Shown here: piece by piece, positions 35,226 through 44,177 of the stretch
How positions within the stretch are numbered: position 1 is the stretch's first letter
Layout of the letters: each line of letters opens with the position of its first letter
Assembly (NCBI RefSeq): GCF_003855255.1
Contig: NZ_CP034072.1
Location: forward strand, 2,348,430-2,412,429
Direction: 5' to 3'
Origin: Mycolicibacterium nivoides
GTDB taxonomy: Bacteria; Actinomycetota; Actinomycetes; Mycobacteriales; Mycobacteriaceae
Length of the DNA: 64,000 nucleotides
Made by a program: the position numbers and the translations under genes
The notes under the pieces: generated by a model
Told to the model about the DNA's origin: nothing
Database searches by the model: none
What the model saw: only the letters and a program-made list of their open reading frames with translations

Positions 35226-36530
35226 TCATCCGGTCGCGGAGCTGACCGGCTGCCGCGAGGGTGTCCGCACGGCGATCATGCCTGCCAGTCCCACGACCAG
35301 CACCAGGACCAGGCCGCCCATCCCGGCACGGTCGGTGCCGAACAGGTCGATGAAGGTGAAGAACAGCCAGGGCGCCAGGAAGGACGCCGCACGTCCGACG
35401 GTCGTGTACAGCCCGAACGCCACGCCCTCTTTGCCGTCCGCGGTGATCCGCAGCATCAAGGTGCGTGCCGAGGACAACGTCGGCCCGATGAACAGGCACA
35501 GCAGCAATCCGCACACCCAGAACGACACGGGCCCCGACAGCACCAACAGCGCCAGGCCCACCACGATCAGGCAGACCAGCGATCCGACGATGACGGGCTT
35601 GGAGCCGACCCGATCATCGAGCTGGCCACCGGTGACAGCCCCGAACGCCGCGACCACACAGGCGCTGATGCCGAACAACAGCACGTCGGCCTCGGAGATC
35701 CCGTAGACGTTCACCCCCAGCACGGCTCCGAACGCGAACACTCCGGCCAGCCCGTCGCGGAACACCGCGCTCGCCACCAGGTAGTAGACGACGTTGTGGT
35801 CGCGTTTCCACTCCCCGCGGATCTCGGCCCACAGCTTGCGGTAGGCGCCGAAGAAGCCGACGCGTTCGACCGGGCCCGCGTCTGTCACCCGCGGCACCAT
35901 CACGAACACCGGCAGCGCGAACAACACGAACCAGACCGCGGTGAGCAACATCACCGCCCGCACGTTCTGTCCGTCCGCGGCCGGGATGCCCAGCAGCCCA
36001 CGAGTGTCCCCGTCACCGGCGATGAACCCGACGTAGGCCAGCAGCAACAACACGACACTGCCGGCGTAACCCAGCGCCAGGCCGAGGCCGGAGATCCGCC
36101 CGGACGTCGCGGGCGTGGACAGTTGTCGCAGCATGGCGTTGTAGGGCACCGTGGCCAGCTCGTTGCACGCGGCGGTGCATGCCAGCAGCACGAGCCCGGG
36201 CATCAGGTAGCGGTGGTCATCGCGGATCAGGCTCATCGCCGCGGTGAACACGACGGCCGCGCCGGTCATCACGGCCAGCACCCGGCGTCGCCGCTGTGGC
36301 GCGTCGACCCAGATACCGGTGACCGGCGCAAGCAGGGCCACCACGAGACCGGCGACGGTCATGGCCCGGCCCAGCCAGCTGGCCGGCGTGGTGTCCCCCG
36401 GCAGGTCCGAGCCGACGCTGCCGGTCAGGTAGACCGAGAACACAAAGGTGACGGCGATTGCATTCAGGCCCGTCGCGCCGCAGTCCCACAATGCCCACGC
36501 GAGCACCCTCGCCCGCCCGGGGTTAGTCAT
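35226..36530 (-). CDS. MFS-fold transporter, UMF1/Atg22-like (Rv2508c type)
   Basis: The 434-residue protein has about twelve membrane helices. The opening ARVLAWALWDCGATGLNAIAVTFVFSVYL resembles the W-D-x-A start of the UMF1/Atg22 group of the major facilitator superfamily, and RRRRVLA between helices 2 and 3 is the charged loop. The ATG at 36530 is chosen because the upstream extension to 36734 is non-hydrophobic and overlaps the divergent gene. Substrate unknown. By synteny the orthologue of Rv2508c, next to the mycolate reductase gene; any link with envelope lipids is speculation. Confidence 0.8.
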   Translation of the reverse strand: MTNPGRARVLAWALWDCGATGLNAIAVTFVFSVYLTGSVGSDLPGDTTPASWLGRAMTVAGLVVALLAPVTGIWVDAPQRRRRVLAVMTGAAVVFTAAMSLIRDDHRYLMPGLVLLACTAACNELATVPYNAMLRQLSTPATSGRISGLGLALGYAGSVVLLLLAYVGFIAGDGDTRGLLGIPAADGQNVRAVMLLTAVWFVLFALPVFVMVPRVTDAGPVERVGFFGAYRKLWAEIRGEWKRDHNVVYYLVASAVFRDGLAGVFAFGAVLGVNVYGISEADVLLFGISACVVAAFGAVTGGQLDDRVGSKPVIVGSLVCLIVVGLALLVLSGPVSFWVCGLLLCLFIGPTLSSARTLMLRITADGKEGVAFGLYTTVGRAASFLAPWLFFTFIDLFGTDRAGMGGLVLVLVVGLAGMIAVRTPSRQPVSSATG

Positions 36531-36573
36531 GACCGCCACCCTATGGGTTTCGGCTCCTTCTAGGATTGGCGCC

Positions 36574-37380
36574 ATGCCCGTACCCGCACCCAGTCCGGAT
36601 GCCCGTGCCGTCGTCACCGGCGCCTCGCAGAACATAGGCGAAGCGTTGGCCACCGAACTCGCTGCCCGTGGCCACCACCTGATCATCACCGCGCGACGCG
36701 AGGACGTACTGACGTCACTGGCGCAGCGCCTCACCGAGCGCTACGGGGTGACCGTCGAGGTGCGCGCCGTCGACCTCGCCGACCCCGCCGCCCGGGGCGT
36801 CCTGTGCGACGAACTGGCCCAACGCGAGATCTCGATCCTGTGCGCCAATGCGGGCACGGCGACCTTCGGCCCGGTCGCCGACCTGGACCCGGCCGGCGAG
36901 AAGGCCCAGGTGCAGCTGAACGTTCTCGGCGTGCACGATCTGGTGTTGGCGGTGCTGCCCGGAATGATCAAGCGTGGCTCTGGCGGGATCCTGACCTCCG
37001 GGTCGGCGGCAGGCAATTCACCGATCCCCAACAACGCCACCTACGCGGCGTCCAAAGCGTTCGCCAACACGTTCAGCGAGTCGCTGCGTGGTGAGCTCAA
37101 GGGCGCGGGCGTCCACGTCACGGTGCTCGCGCCGGGCCCGGTGCGCACCGACCTGCCCGACGAGTCCGAGCAGTCCCTGGTCGAGCGGCTGATCCCCGAC
37201 TTCCTGTGGATCTCAACCGAATACACCGCCAAGCTGTCGCTGGACGGCCTGGACAAGAACAAGATGCGCGTCGTGCCTGGCGTGACATCCAAGGCCATGT
37301 CGATGGCCAGCGGCTACGCGCCGCGCGCCATCGTCACCCCGATCGTGGGCGCCGTCTACAAGAAGCTCGGCGGCGGATAG
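36574..37380 (+). CDS. cmrA: Mycolate reductase (short-chain dehydrogenase), reduces the beta-keto ester of new mycolates
   Basis: The 268-residue classical SDR has the cofactor motif TGASQNIG (residues 15-22), LCANAGTA near 90, the catalytic Ser in LTSGSAAG near 147, and Tyr and Lys in TYAASKA near 157-161. It is the positional and sequence match of Rv2509/NCgl2385, which reduces the 3-oxo intermediate after mycolic condensation so that mature mycolic acids can be attached to the wall. Its presence with fas and acpS makes this stretch rich in mycolate functions. The gene ends before a 23-bp perfect inverted repeat. Confidence 0.88.
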   Translation: MPVPAPSPDARAVVTGASQNIGEALATELAARGHHLIITARREDVLTSLAQRLTERYGVTVEVRAVDLADPAARGVLCDELAQREISILCANAGTATFGPVADLDPAGEKAQVQLNVLGVHDLVLAVLPGMIKRGSGGILTSGSAAGNSPIPNNATYAASKAFANTFSESLRGELKGAGVHVTVLAPGPVRTDLPDESEQSLVERLIPDFLWISTEYTAKLSLDGLDKNKMRVVPGVTSKAMSMASGYAPRAIVTPIVGAVYKKLGGG

Positions 37381-37408
37381 TTTCGCCGGCGATTCTCTGG
37401 CGAGTTGC

Positions 37409-37459
37409 GATTGCACTGAGGGCTGTGGTTCTTGCCGAACCACAGCCCTCAGTGCAATC
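37409..37459. repeat. Perfect 23-bp inverted repeat between convergent genes
   Basis: Arms 37409-37431 and 37437-37459 are fully complementary (core CACTGAGGGCTGTGG) around the 5-base loop TTGCC. No U-tract follows on either strand. It lies 28 bp after cmrA and 64 bp after the end of the convergent ATPase gene, so it may stop transcription from both sides. Confidence 0.9.
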
Positions 37460-37479
37460 TCAGCGCCCGAACTAGCGGC

Positions 37480-37531
37480 TCCAGCCTGATTCGACGCTCA
37501 GCGGCGGCAGCCTGATTCGCCGCTCAGCGGC
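37480..37531 (-). repeat. Two tandem copies of a dispersed palindromic short repeat at the end of the ATPase gene
   Basis: Read on the minus strand, two 23-bp units, GCCGCTGAGCGGCGAATCA plus GGCT and a copy with GCGTCGAATCA, start 26 bp apart (37531 and 37505). The first overlaps the stop codon (TGA within GCTGAGC) of the ATPase gene. Related units lie at 47289-47365 and 60487-60505. The core GCCGCT-G-AGCGGC is self-complementary. Confidence 0.8.
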
Positions 37532-39095
37532 GGCGGCCCGTCCCGAAGATGCTGCGGGTAATCTCGCGGCCCAGGACGGTACCCGCCGAGCGCATGGCGC
37601 TCTTGAACGCCGAGCTCTTGAGCACCTGCTCGAGCATTCCCGGCTCTTGCGGTTGCGCCGGGGCCGGCATCGCCTCGATGTCACCCGAGGCCTCGACACC
37701 GCCGAAGCCGCCCGGATCGTCGGCGCTCGGCGGCGGGGCCAGCCTGGCGGCCAGCCGCTCGTAGGCGGAATCACGGTCCACGGTCTGGCCGTAGGTGGCC
37801 TGCAGCGGGCTGGCCTGCGCGGCGGTCTTGATGGCGTCGTCGCCGATCGCGGCCATCAGCGATCGCGGCGCCCGCATGCGAGTCCAGGCCACCGGCGTCG
37901 GGGCACCCTGCTCGGACAGCACCGTCACGATCGCCTCGCCGATACCCAACGAGGTCAGCGCCTTCTCCAGGTCATAGACGTCGGTCTTCGGGTAGGTCCG
38001 GACGGTCTTCGAGAGCGCCTTCTGATCGTCCGGGGTGAAGGCACGCAAGGCGTGCTGCACCCGGGCGCCCAGCTGCGACAGCACGTTGTTGGGGACGTCG
38101 GTGGGCAGCTGCGTGCAGAAGAACACGCCGACGCCCTTCGAGCGGATCAACTTCACCGTCTGCTCGACCTGCTCCAGGAACGCCTTGGACGCGTCGGCGA
38201 ACAGCAGATGCGCCTCGTCGAAGAAGAACACGAGCTTCGGCTTGTCGACGTCACCGACCTCGGGCAGCGTGGTGAACAGATCAGCCAGCACCCACATCAG
38301 GAACGTCGAGAACATCACCGGCCGCGCGGCCTGGGCTCCCAGCTCCAGCAGGCTGATGATGCCGCGGCCCTGCGCATCGGTACGCAGCAGATCCTTGGGC
38401 TCGAGCTCGGGTTCGCCGAAGAACGTGTCGGCGCCCTCGGCCTCCAGGTTCACCAGTGCGCGAAGGATCACCCCCGCCGTCGTCGCCGAGACCGCGCCCA
38501 GCGCCTTGAGCTCGGGCTTGCCTTCGTCGCTGGTGAGGAACTGGATCACCGACCGAAGGTCCTTGATGTCCAGCAGCGGCAGGCCCTTCTGATCGGCCCA
38601 ATGGAAGATCAGGCCGAGCGTGGACTCCTGAGTCGCGTTGAGGCCCAACACCTTCGACAGCAGAATCGGGCCGAAACTGGTGATGGTGGCGCGCACCGGG
38701 ACGCCGATGCCCTCGGTGCCCAGCGACAGGAACTCCACCGGGAAGGCGGTCGGCGTCCAGCTGTCGCCGGTGTCCTTGGCGCGCTGCTCGGTCTTCTCGT
38801 TCGACTCACCGGGCCTCGACAGCCCCGACAGGTCGCCCTTCACGTCGGCCATCACCACCGGGACGCCCGCCGCCGACAACTGCTCCGCGATTACCTGCAG
38901 CGACTTGGTCTTGCCGGTGCCCGTGGCACCCGCGATCAAGCCGTGCCGGTTGACGGTGGCCAACGGGATGCGGACCTGAGCAGTGGGATCGACGGTGCCG
39001 TCGACAACCACCGTTCCCAATTCCAGTGCCTGGCCTTCGACTGCGTAACCGGCAGCGATCTGCTGCGCGGGGGTGGCTGTCGATTCGGTGGTCAT
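37524..39095 (-). CDS. HerA/DUF853-type P-loop ATPase (Rv2510c type)
   Basis: The 523-residue ATPase has Walker A GATGTGKTKSLQ near residue 60, VVMADVKGDLSGLSRPG after it, Walker B LVFFFDEAHLLF near 292, and FFCTQLPTDVPNNVLSQLGARVQHALR, which is typical of the DUF853/YjgR helicase-like family related to HerA. The C-terminus is charged and ends GTGRRR. The ATG at 39095 has GGGAGGACC upstream; the longer frame to 39848 lies over orn and is not coding. The role is unknown; YjgR-type proteins are predicted cytoplasmic ATPases, perhaps acting on DNA. It is divergent from orn. Confidence 0.85.
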   Translation of the reverse strand: MTTESTATPAQQIAAGYAVEGQALELGTVVVDGTVDPTAQVRIPLATVNRHGLIAGATGTGKTKSLQVIAEQLSAAGVPVVMADVKGDLSGLSRPGESNEKTEQRAKDTGDSWTPTAFPVEFLSLGTEGIGVPVRATITSFGPILLSKVLGLNATQESTLGLIFHWADQKGLPLLDIKDLRSVIQFLTSDEGKPELKALGAVSATTAGVILRALVNLEAEGADTFFGEPELEPKDLLRTDAQGRGIISLLELGAQAARPVMFSTFLMWVLADLFTTLPEVGDVDKPKLVFFFDEAHLLFADASKAFLEQVEQTVKLIRSKGVGVFFCTQLPTDVPNNVLSQLGARVQHALRAFTPDDQKALSKTVRTYPKTDVYDLEKALTSLGIGEAIVTVLSEQGAPTPVAWTRMRAPRSLMAAIGDDAIKTAAQASPLQATYGQTVDRDSAYERLAARLAPPPSADDPGGFGGVEASGDIEAMPAPAQPQEPGMLEQVLKSSAFKSAMRSAGTVLGREITRSIFGTGRRR

Positions 39096-39212
39096 GCCGC
39101 GGTCCTCCCAGTTTTCGCGAACGAGCCAATCGGGGTCTGACACTACTTGCCGGACGGCACACGCGGTGGGTGTGGCGGCTCGACGCCCGGCATGGGAATA
39201 ATGTGGATCTTC

Positions 39213-39860
39213 GTGCGAGACGAACTTGTATGGATCGACTGCGAGATGACAGGCCTGGACCTCAAGTCCGACCGCCTGATCGAGATCGCGGTTCTGGTCA
39301 CCGACGCCGACCTGAACATCCTCGGGGACGGCCTGGACGTGGTCATTCACACCGACGATGAGGCGCTGTCGTCCATGGTCGACGTGGTCAAACAGATGCA
39401 CACCCGGTCCGGGCTGATCGAAGAAGTACGGCAGTCGACCGTCGATGTGGCCACCGCAGAAGAGATGGTGCTCGATTACATCCGCGGGCACGTCAAGACG
39501 GCCAAGGCCGCTCCCCTGGCGGGCAACTCGATCGCCACCGACCGCGGCTTCATCGCCCGCGACATGGCAAAACTCGACGATTACCTGCACTACCGGATGA
39601 TCGACGTCAGCTCGATCAAGGAGCTGTGCCGGCGCTGGTACCCCCGGATCTACTTCGGCCAGCCGGAAAAGGGTCTCGCACACCGCGCCCTGGCCGACAT
39701 CCACGAGTCGATCCGCGAACTCAAGTACTACCGCTCGACCGCGTTCGTCGCCCAGCCCGGCCCGTCTACCAGCGACATTGCCGCCATCGCGGCCGAGCTC
39801 GGCCCGCCGAAGGACGACGCGCCAGAAACCGATTCGGCTCTGGAGCACCCGAGCAGTTAG
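39213..39860 (+). CDS. orn: Oligoribonuclease
   Basis: This DEDDh exonuclease finishes RNA decay by degrading 2-5-nt RNAs and pGpG. From the GTG at 39213 it has 215 residues beginning [16 protein letters not shown], with the first Asp/Glu pair of the active site; the third acidic residue is in [15 protein letters not shown] and the final His-Asp in [11 protein letters not shown]. The upstream frame to 39147 shows no conservation pattern. Orthologue by synteny of Rv2511. A tRNA-His follows 40 bp downstream. Confidence 0.93.
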   Translation: MRDELVWIDCEMTGLDLKSDRLIEIAVLVTDADLNILGDGLDVVIHTDDEALSSMVDVVKQMHTRSGLIEEVRQSTVDVATAEEMVLDYIRGHVKTAKAAPLAGNSIATDRGFIARDMAKLDDYLHYRMIDVSSIKELCRRWYPRIYFGQPEKGLAHRALADIHESIRELKYYRSTAFVAQPGPSTSDIAAIAAELGPPKDDAPETDSALEHPSS

Positions 39861-39900
39861 TATCTACGAGCCGCATACGCCGAAAGGCACCGCGGCGATG

Positions 39901-39973
39901 GTGGCTGTAGTTCAGTTGGTAGAGCACCAGGTTGTGATCCTGGCTGTCGCGGGTTCGAGTCCCGTCAGCCACC
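39901..39973 (+). tRNA. tRNA-His (GTG anticodon)
   Basis: The acceptor stem GTGGCTG pairs with CAGCCAC; the D-loop AGTTCAGTTGGTAGAGC, anticodon loop TTGTGAT and T-loop GTTCGAGTC are all present. The base before (39900) is G and the discriminator is C, the extra G-1:C73 pair expected of tRNA-His. CCA is not encoded. Confidence 0.97.
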
Positions 39974-39982
39974 CCGATATCG

Positions 39983-40020
39983 GGAACGCCGTCTGCGCAA
40001 GCAGGCGGCGTTCCTGTTTT
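39983..40020 (+). terminator. Terminator after tRNA-His
   Basis: A 14-bp stem (GGAACGCCGTCTGC with GCAGGCGGCGTTCC, one G-U pair) and GCAA loop is followed by TGTTTT. From its end to the PPE stop at 40258 I see no convincing gene. Confidence 0.88.
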
Positions 40021-40257
40021 CGGCGCTCTACCGGGTTTGCGATCATTCAGCTCGGGCTGCAGGACCAATCCCGAAGACGCTGCCCGCCAACCTGCTGGCC
40101 CACAGGCGGGAACATGAAAGCGCCTGTGGCCAAGCGCCCCTCAAGACCGCTGGCCGCCACCGACGCTGGTCTGCCACCGAAGGCGAGGTGTCGTCGCGCC
40201 CGGTGTGCATGACTTTGACGGCGCCGTGGCAGCTGGGGCTACCGACGGCAGGTCCGC

Positions 40258-41757
40258 TCAATCCTTGACGTCCGGATCCCAGGTCGAAGGCAACATCGGC
40301 ACCGTCGGACCGTCACCGAACCCGGCATCGCCCAACGTCGTCAATCCCGTCGTCGTGGCATCCGCCTTGTCCCGCACCCCAGAAAAGCCCAGCGGCCCCG
40401 CACCGCGATCCGACACCAACGGCGGCGCCTCCGGCGCGGCACCCCCTTGCAGGTCATCCTGCAGGTCCATGAATTCGTTGCCGTGGCCTCTGTCGCGCAT
40501 CCCGGCTCGGCGACGTCGGCGAGCCCGCGCCTCGCGGGCGTTGGCTCCGGCTCCGGTCGCGGCCATATCGGGCTCGGGGGCTTTCTTCTTGGCGGTGGTC
40601 GCCGCGGTGGCCCGTGTCGCGGCCGCGACGCCGACGCCGGGGGCGCCGATCAAGTACGGCGGGACGAATCCCGACCCACCACCCGGAGCGGCCGACGGCC
40701 CTGGCGCGGAGGCGACGGTTGCGGTCGCCGACGCCCCGGTAGCCGGGGCCGTGGGGGCCGAGGGAGCGGTCGGAGCCGGTGGGCTTCCGGACACCGTCGA
40801 CGCGCCCCCTGCGGCCGGCCATGACCCCGGTTCGGCGCCGGCCGGGATCTCCGCGGCACCGGGTGCGGGCGGCTGGATCGCGGCCAGGCCGGCTATCGCC
40901 CACCCCAGGTTCGCGGCCACAATGCCCAGAGCCGGCTGAATCAGCGCCGGGGACAACTGGACGACGACCTGCAGCAACTGGGCCGCGTGGAAAGCCATGT
41001 CGGCCAACACCATAGGGAGGTTGGTCAGCAAGGCAGCGGGGTCGTTGAGCAGATTGTCGATCAGTAGGTGAATGTTCTCGATCTGCTCTTGTCCGACTTC
41101 CAGCCACCATCGCGGGTCGAGTGGGCTCAAGTCTCCGTGGCCATGGTCGTCATGGTCATGATCGTGGTCATGGTCATGGTCATGGTCATGGTCATGGTCA
41201 TGGTCGTCGTGGTCGTGCTCGCTGTGCAGGATCCGCGGGGCCGCCGGGGTGGACGGGGTGGATGCCACGGCAGCCTCCGACACACCTTGATAGCCCTCCA
41301 TCGTGGTGGCGGCCTGGACCCACATCCGCACGTAATCGGCCTCGTTCAACGCGATCGGAATGGTGTTGATACCAAAGAAGTTGGTGGACACCAGGACTGC
41401 GTTCCGCGCATGGTTGGCGGCCAACTCGACCAGGGTGGGCATCACCGCCAAGGCACTGGCATAGGCCGCGGCTGCGGTTTCATGCCGGGCAGCGGCCGCA
41501 GCGCTGTCGGCGCCGGCCTGGTGTAACCACGCCAGATAGGGAAGATGAGCGGCGACGTACCGTTCCGCACTCGGCCCCTGCCACGCACCTGCCTGCACCC
41601 CACCGAGCACCGCTGCGAGTTCTTCTGCGACTGCGGCATATTCGACGCTCAAGGACGCCCATGCGCCGGCGGCAGCCAACATCGCGCCGGGCCCGGGGCC
41701 GCTGCTGAGCAACGCGGAATGCACCTCCGGTGGCGAGGCCATCCATACCGCGGCCAT
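40258..41757 (-). CDS. PPE-family protein with a His-Asp metal-binding repeat
   Basis: The 499-residue protein opens with the PPE domain ([20 protein letters not shown]) and has the WxG turn ([11 protein letters not shown], near 59), so it is a type VII secretion substrate candidate. About residues 174-204 are almost pure alternating His and Asp (HDHDHD), a strong zinc- or nickel-type chelating tract. After it come a hydrophobic helical region and an Ala/Pro-rich C-terminus with ARRRRR near 410. AAGGAGGG precedes the ATG. A Zur-like palindrome lies 45 bp upstream, so zinc acquisition under zinc limitation is the natural hypothesis, in line with Zur control of some esx-3-linked PPE genes in M. 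tuberculosis. No PE partner is next to it. Confidence 0.85.
   Translation of the reverse strand: MAAVWMASPPEVHSALLSSGPGPGAMLAAAGAWASLSVEYAAVAEELAAVLGGVQAGAWQGPSAERYVAAHLPYLAWLHQAGADSAAAAARHETAAAAYASALAVMPTLVELAANHARNAVLVSTNFFGINTIPIALNEADYVRMWVQAATTMEGYQGVSEAAVASTPSTPAAPRILHSEHDHDDHDHDHDHDHDHDHDHDHDDHGHGDLSPLDPRWWLEVGQEQIENIHLLIDNLLNDPAALLTNLPMVLADMAFHAAQLLQVVVQLSPALIQPALGIVAANLGWAIAGLAAIQPPAPGAAEIPAGAEPGSWPAAGGASTVSGSPPAPTAPSAPTAPATGASATATVASAPGPSAAPGGGSGFVPPYLIGAPGVGVAAATRATAATTAKKKAPEPDMAATGAGANAREARARRRRRAGMRDRGHGNEFMDLQDDLQGGAAPEAPPLVSDRGAGPLGFSGVRDKADATTTGLTTLGDAGFGDGPTVPMLPSTWDPDVKD
41165..41206. repeat. Hexanucleotide tandem repeat encoding the His-Asp tract
   Basis: Six perfect TGGTCA units followed by TGGTCG (in the minus-strand gene, GACCAT/CATGAC codons) run without interruption. 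Gain or loss of units keeps the frame and changes the number of His-Asp pairs. Confidence 0.9.
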
Positions 41758-42098
41758 GAGAAACCCTCCTTGTAGACCGTCTACTCGAAGCGTCCAAATT
41801 ATTGAATATGATTGTCATTATCAATGAATCTGGTGAAACTCATAGAAAGCCCGCCGGAAGCAGCTTCAGGTTCTGCACGGTCGCCACAGCACCGCGCCGA
41901 GATGGAGCGGTGAAAGTTATTGTGGTTCAAAATATCTGGCGACGTACCGATGACATGTCGGCCGCGCCCAGAAGGCATACAGCGGTCACCAACGGCTCAC
42001 CGCCAACAGACAGGCAGTCAAAATGTGCCTGCCCGGACACCGGCCCATCCACAACGGCGGCCGGGAAATGATCGAGCCGGGACACCCCCGGCCGACCG
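41758..42098. other. 341-bp intergenic region upstream of the PPE gene
   Basis: It contains the PPE ribosome binding site and the Zur-like palindrome (41802-41824). From 41830 to 42098 I see no credible gene; the base composition is less GC-rich than coding DNA. A 6-bp GCCGGG/CCCGGC stem lies just after the dehydrogenase stop. Confidence 0.6.
41802..41824 (-). promoter_or_regulatory. Zur-like (Fur-family) operator of the PPE gene
   Basis: TTGAATATGA, three bases, TCATTATCAA forms a 23-bp palindrome with 8 of 10 arm matches; its centre reads TGATTGTCATTATCA, close to the mycobacterial Zur motif TGAAAATCATTATCA as I recall it. It lies 45-67 bp before the PPE start codon, in the promoter zone. 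Confidence 0.6.
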
Positions 42099-42872
42099 CT
42101 ACTTCGACGCGCGCCCTGCGCCCTTCTTGATCCGCGGGGCCAGCTGCACGACTTCGGGCACGACGGTCGGATTCTCGTATGCGGTGGTCACCAGCGACAC
42201 CAGGGTGTTGGCGACGTCGCGCAGGGCCGACATCCGGGCTGGAAGGGCACCTTGGGCCACCCACGTCGCGACCAACTGGTCCAGCAGGTCGCGGTCGGCG
42301 CCACGAAGGATCTCGGTGTCATCGGTGGGGCCGACGCCGACCCGGATGAGCGACAGCTCGGGATGCTCGATGCGCCACGAGTGCAGGATCTCGTCGAGGG
42401 CGGCCTTGCTTGCGCTGTACGCCGCCACGCCGGCCCGCGGGCGACCCACGTCGTAGCTGGACGCCACCAGGACCACACCGTTCTCGGCGAGTCGGGGCGC
42501 CGCGGCGCGCAGCACGTTGTTGGCGCCGACGGTGTTGACGCTGAATGCGTGCAACCAGGTGGCGACGTCGGTGTCCTCGATATAGGCGAACGGGATCACC
42601 GTGCTGGTGAACACCACGGCATCCAGGCCGCCCAGGGCGTCCGCCGCGTCGTTGACCACTCGGTTGATCGCCGCGGAGTCCTCGACGTCGAGTTCGAAGG
42701 CGTGTCCGCCGGTGACCTCCGCCAGGGAATTCAGCAGGTCGATGCGCCGTGCGGCCACCGCGACCTTGGCGCCGCGTTCGGTGGCACTGACCGCAACAGC
42801 GTGGCCGATGCCCGACGAGGCACCGACGACGAGGAGACGCAGACCGGCTGCATCGGCTCGCTGACTGCTCAT
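42099..42872 (-). CDS. Short-chain dehydrogenase/reductase
   Basis: The 257-residue SDR has VVGASSGIGHAVAVSA (cofactor loop, near residue 15), LDVEDSAAI near 60, the catalytic Ser in LVASSYDVGRPR near 138, and Tyr and Lys in AAYSASKAALDE near 151-155. GGAGG lies about 10 bases before the ATG. It stands alone between the PPE gene and the DUF899 gene. Substrate unknown. Confidence 0.82.
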   Translation of the reverse strand: MSSQRADAAGLRLLVVGASSGIGHAVAVSATERGAKVAVAARRIDLLNSLAEVTGGHAFELDVEDSAAINRVVNDAADALGGLDAVVFTSTVIPFAYIEDTDVATWLHAFSVNTVGANNVLRAAAPRLAENGVVLVASSYDVGRPRAGVAAYSASKAALDEILHSWRIEHPELSLIRVGVGPTDDTEILRGADRDLLDQLVATWVAQGALPARMSALRDVANTLVSLVTTAYENPTVVPEVVQLAPRIKKGAGRASK

Positions 42873-43014
42873 TCTGGATCAACCTCCATGGGGTCATCTC
42901 GAGGTGTTAGGTCACCCTTTGCTCGTCGGACATTACCGCGTGCGATGAGTTCCGGACGCGCGGCGGGTCCACTTAAGAGAACGAGATTCTCCGAACTTCG
43001 ATCAGGAGCCCTTC

Positions 43015-43701
43015 ATGACGACAGGAAAACCTCCGATAGTCGACCAGCAGGCCTGGCGCACCGCGCTGGACGACCTGCGGCGTCGGGAGAAGGCCGCCAC
43101 CCGGGAACTGGACGCGATCGCTGCGGCACGACGACGCCTACCGATGGTGGAGTTGCCGGACTACACGCTCATCGGCGCCGATGGGCCGGTGCGGCTGGCC
43201 GACGTATTCGACGGCCGCAGCCAGCTGATCACCTACCACCACATGTGGACCGACGGCGCCGAATGGCAGTGCGGCGGCTGCACGGGGTTCACGTCGCAGT
43301 TCACCCGCCTCGACTTCCTCGACAACTACGACGCCCGCTTCGTCATCGTCACCAACGGACCGATCGAAGAGGCACTGGCCTACCGCGACAAGGTCGGCAA
43401 CCGGATGGACTGGTACTCGTCGTCGGACAGCTCCTTCGGCGCCGACGTCGACGCCGCGCCGGGCGAAGGCTTCGCGGTCAATGTGTTCCTGCGTGACGGC
43501 GATACCGTGTACCGCACCTGGCACACCAATGGCCGTGGCACCGAACAGCTAAGCCACTCCTTCGCCCTGATCGACCTGCTGCCGTACGGCCGGCAGGAGG
43601 AATGGCTCGATTCCCCCGAAGGGTGGCCTTCGCGACCCACATACTCGGGCTGGCTCGACAGCCCGGACATTGCCCGCCTGTATGGAAAGGACCCTCGATG
43701 A
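43015..43701 (+). CDS. DUF899 thioredoxin-like protein
   Basis: The 228-residue protein matches the DUF899 pattern: VELPDYTLIGADGPVRLADVFDGR, then the CGGC motif in WQCGGCTGFTSQF (near 87) and WYSSSDSSFGADV later. These proteins have a thioredoxin-like fold; the CxxC suggests a redox role that has not been defined. AGGAG lies 6 bases before the ATG, and the stop overlaps the next start (ATGA). Confidence 0.82.
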   Translation: MTTGKPPIVDQQAWRTALDDLRRREKAATRELDAIAAARRRLPMVELPDYTLIGADGPVRLADVFDGRSQLITYHHMWTDGAEWQCGGCTGFTSQFTRLDFLDNYDARFVIVTNGPIEEALAYRDKVGNRMDWYSSSDSSFGADVDAAPGEGFAVNVFLRDGDTVYRTWHTNGRGTEQLSHSFALIDLLPYGRQEEWLDSPEGWPSRPTYSGWLDSPDIARLYGKDPR

Positions 43702-44177
43702 CCGCATCAACCGACCAGGAACGCTTTGTCGTCACCCGCACCATCTCCGCGTCCCCGGCCCGGGTGTTCGCCGTCCTGGCCGACCCGGCCCGGCATTGCG
43801 ACACCGAGCCGGGCGACTGGCTGCGCGACGCGATCGATCCCGAGCCGATCACCGGGACCGGCCAGATCTTCGCGATCAACATGTTCCTGCCGCAGGCCGG
43901 CGGGCACTACGTGATGCACAACCTGGTGACCGTCTTCGACAAGGACCGGACCATCGCCTGGCTGCCCGGCCAACTCGACGAGACCGGCCAGATTGCACCG
44001 GGCGGCTGGAGCTGGCGCTACGACCTGGCCCCCAACGGCGACCAGACCGACGTCACCATCACCTACGACTGGACCGACACCCCGCAGAGCTTCCGCGACC
44101 AGATCGGCGGGATGCCGCCGTTCGACAGCGACTTCCTCGCCGAATCGCTTGCGGCACTGGACCGCGCGGCGAAGTAA
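43698..44177 (+). CDS. SRPBCC-family (START/Bet v1-like) protein
   Basis: The 159-residue protein begins FVVTRTISASPARVFAVLADPARHC, the usual first strand and helix of polyketide cyclase/SRPBCC proteins that bind hydrophobic ligands, and ends in the long C-terminal helix (DSDFLAESLAALDRAAK). Translation is coupled to the DUF899 gene. Its stop codon abuts the stop of the convergent SnoaL-like gene with no gap. No ligand can be inferred. Confidence 0.8.
   Translation: MTASTDQERFVVTRTISASPARVFAVLADPARHCDTEPGDWLRDAIDPEPITGTGQIFAINMFLPQAGGHYVMHNLVTVFDKDRTIAWLPGQLDETGQIAPGGWSWRYDLAPNGDQTDVTITYDWTDTPQSFRDQIGGMPPFDSDFLAESLAALDRAAK

Noticed and set aside
37409..37459. CRISPR or insertion-sequence terminal repeat
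   Set aside because: It is a single hairpin with no repeated spacers and no transposase nearby; no CRISPR array or intact insertion sequence was seen anywhere in the window.
39096..39848. N-terminal extension of the ATPase gene over orn
   Set aside because: The extension is antisense to orn, a well-conserved gene, and the ATG at 39095 has a strong ribosome binding site.
40114..40212. A 32-codon frame after tRNA-His
   Set aside because: Arg/Ala/Pro-rich with no homology or clear promoter; too weak to call.
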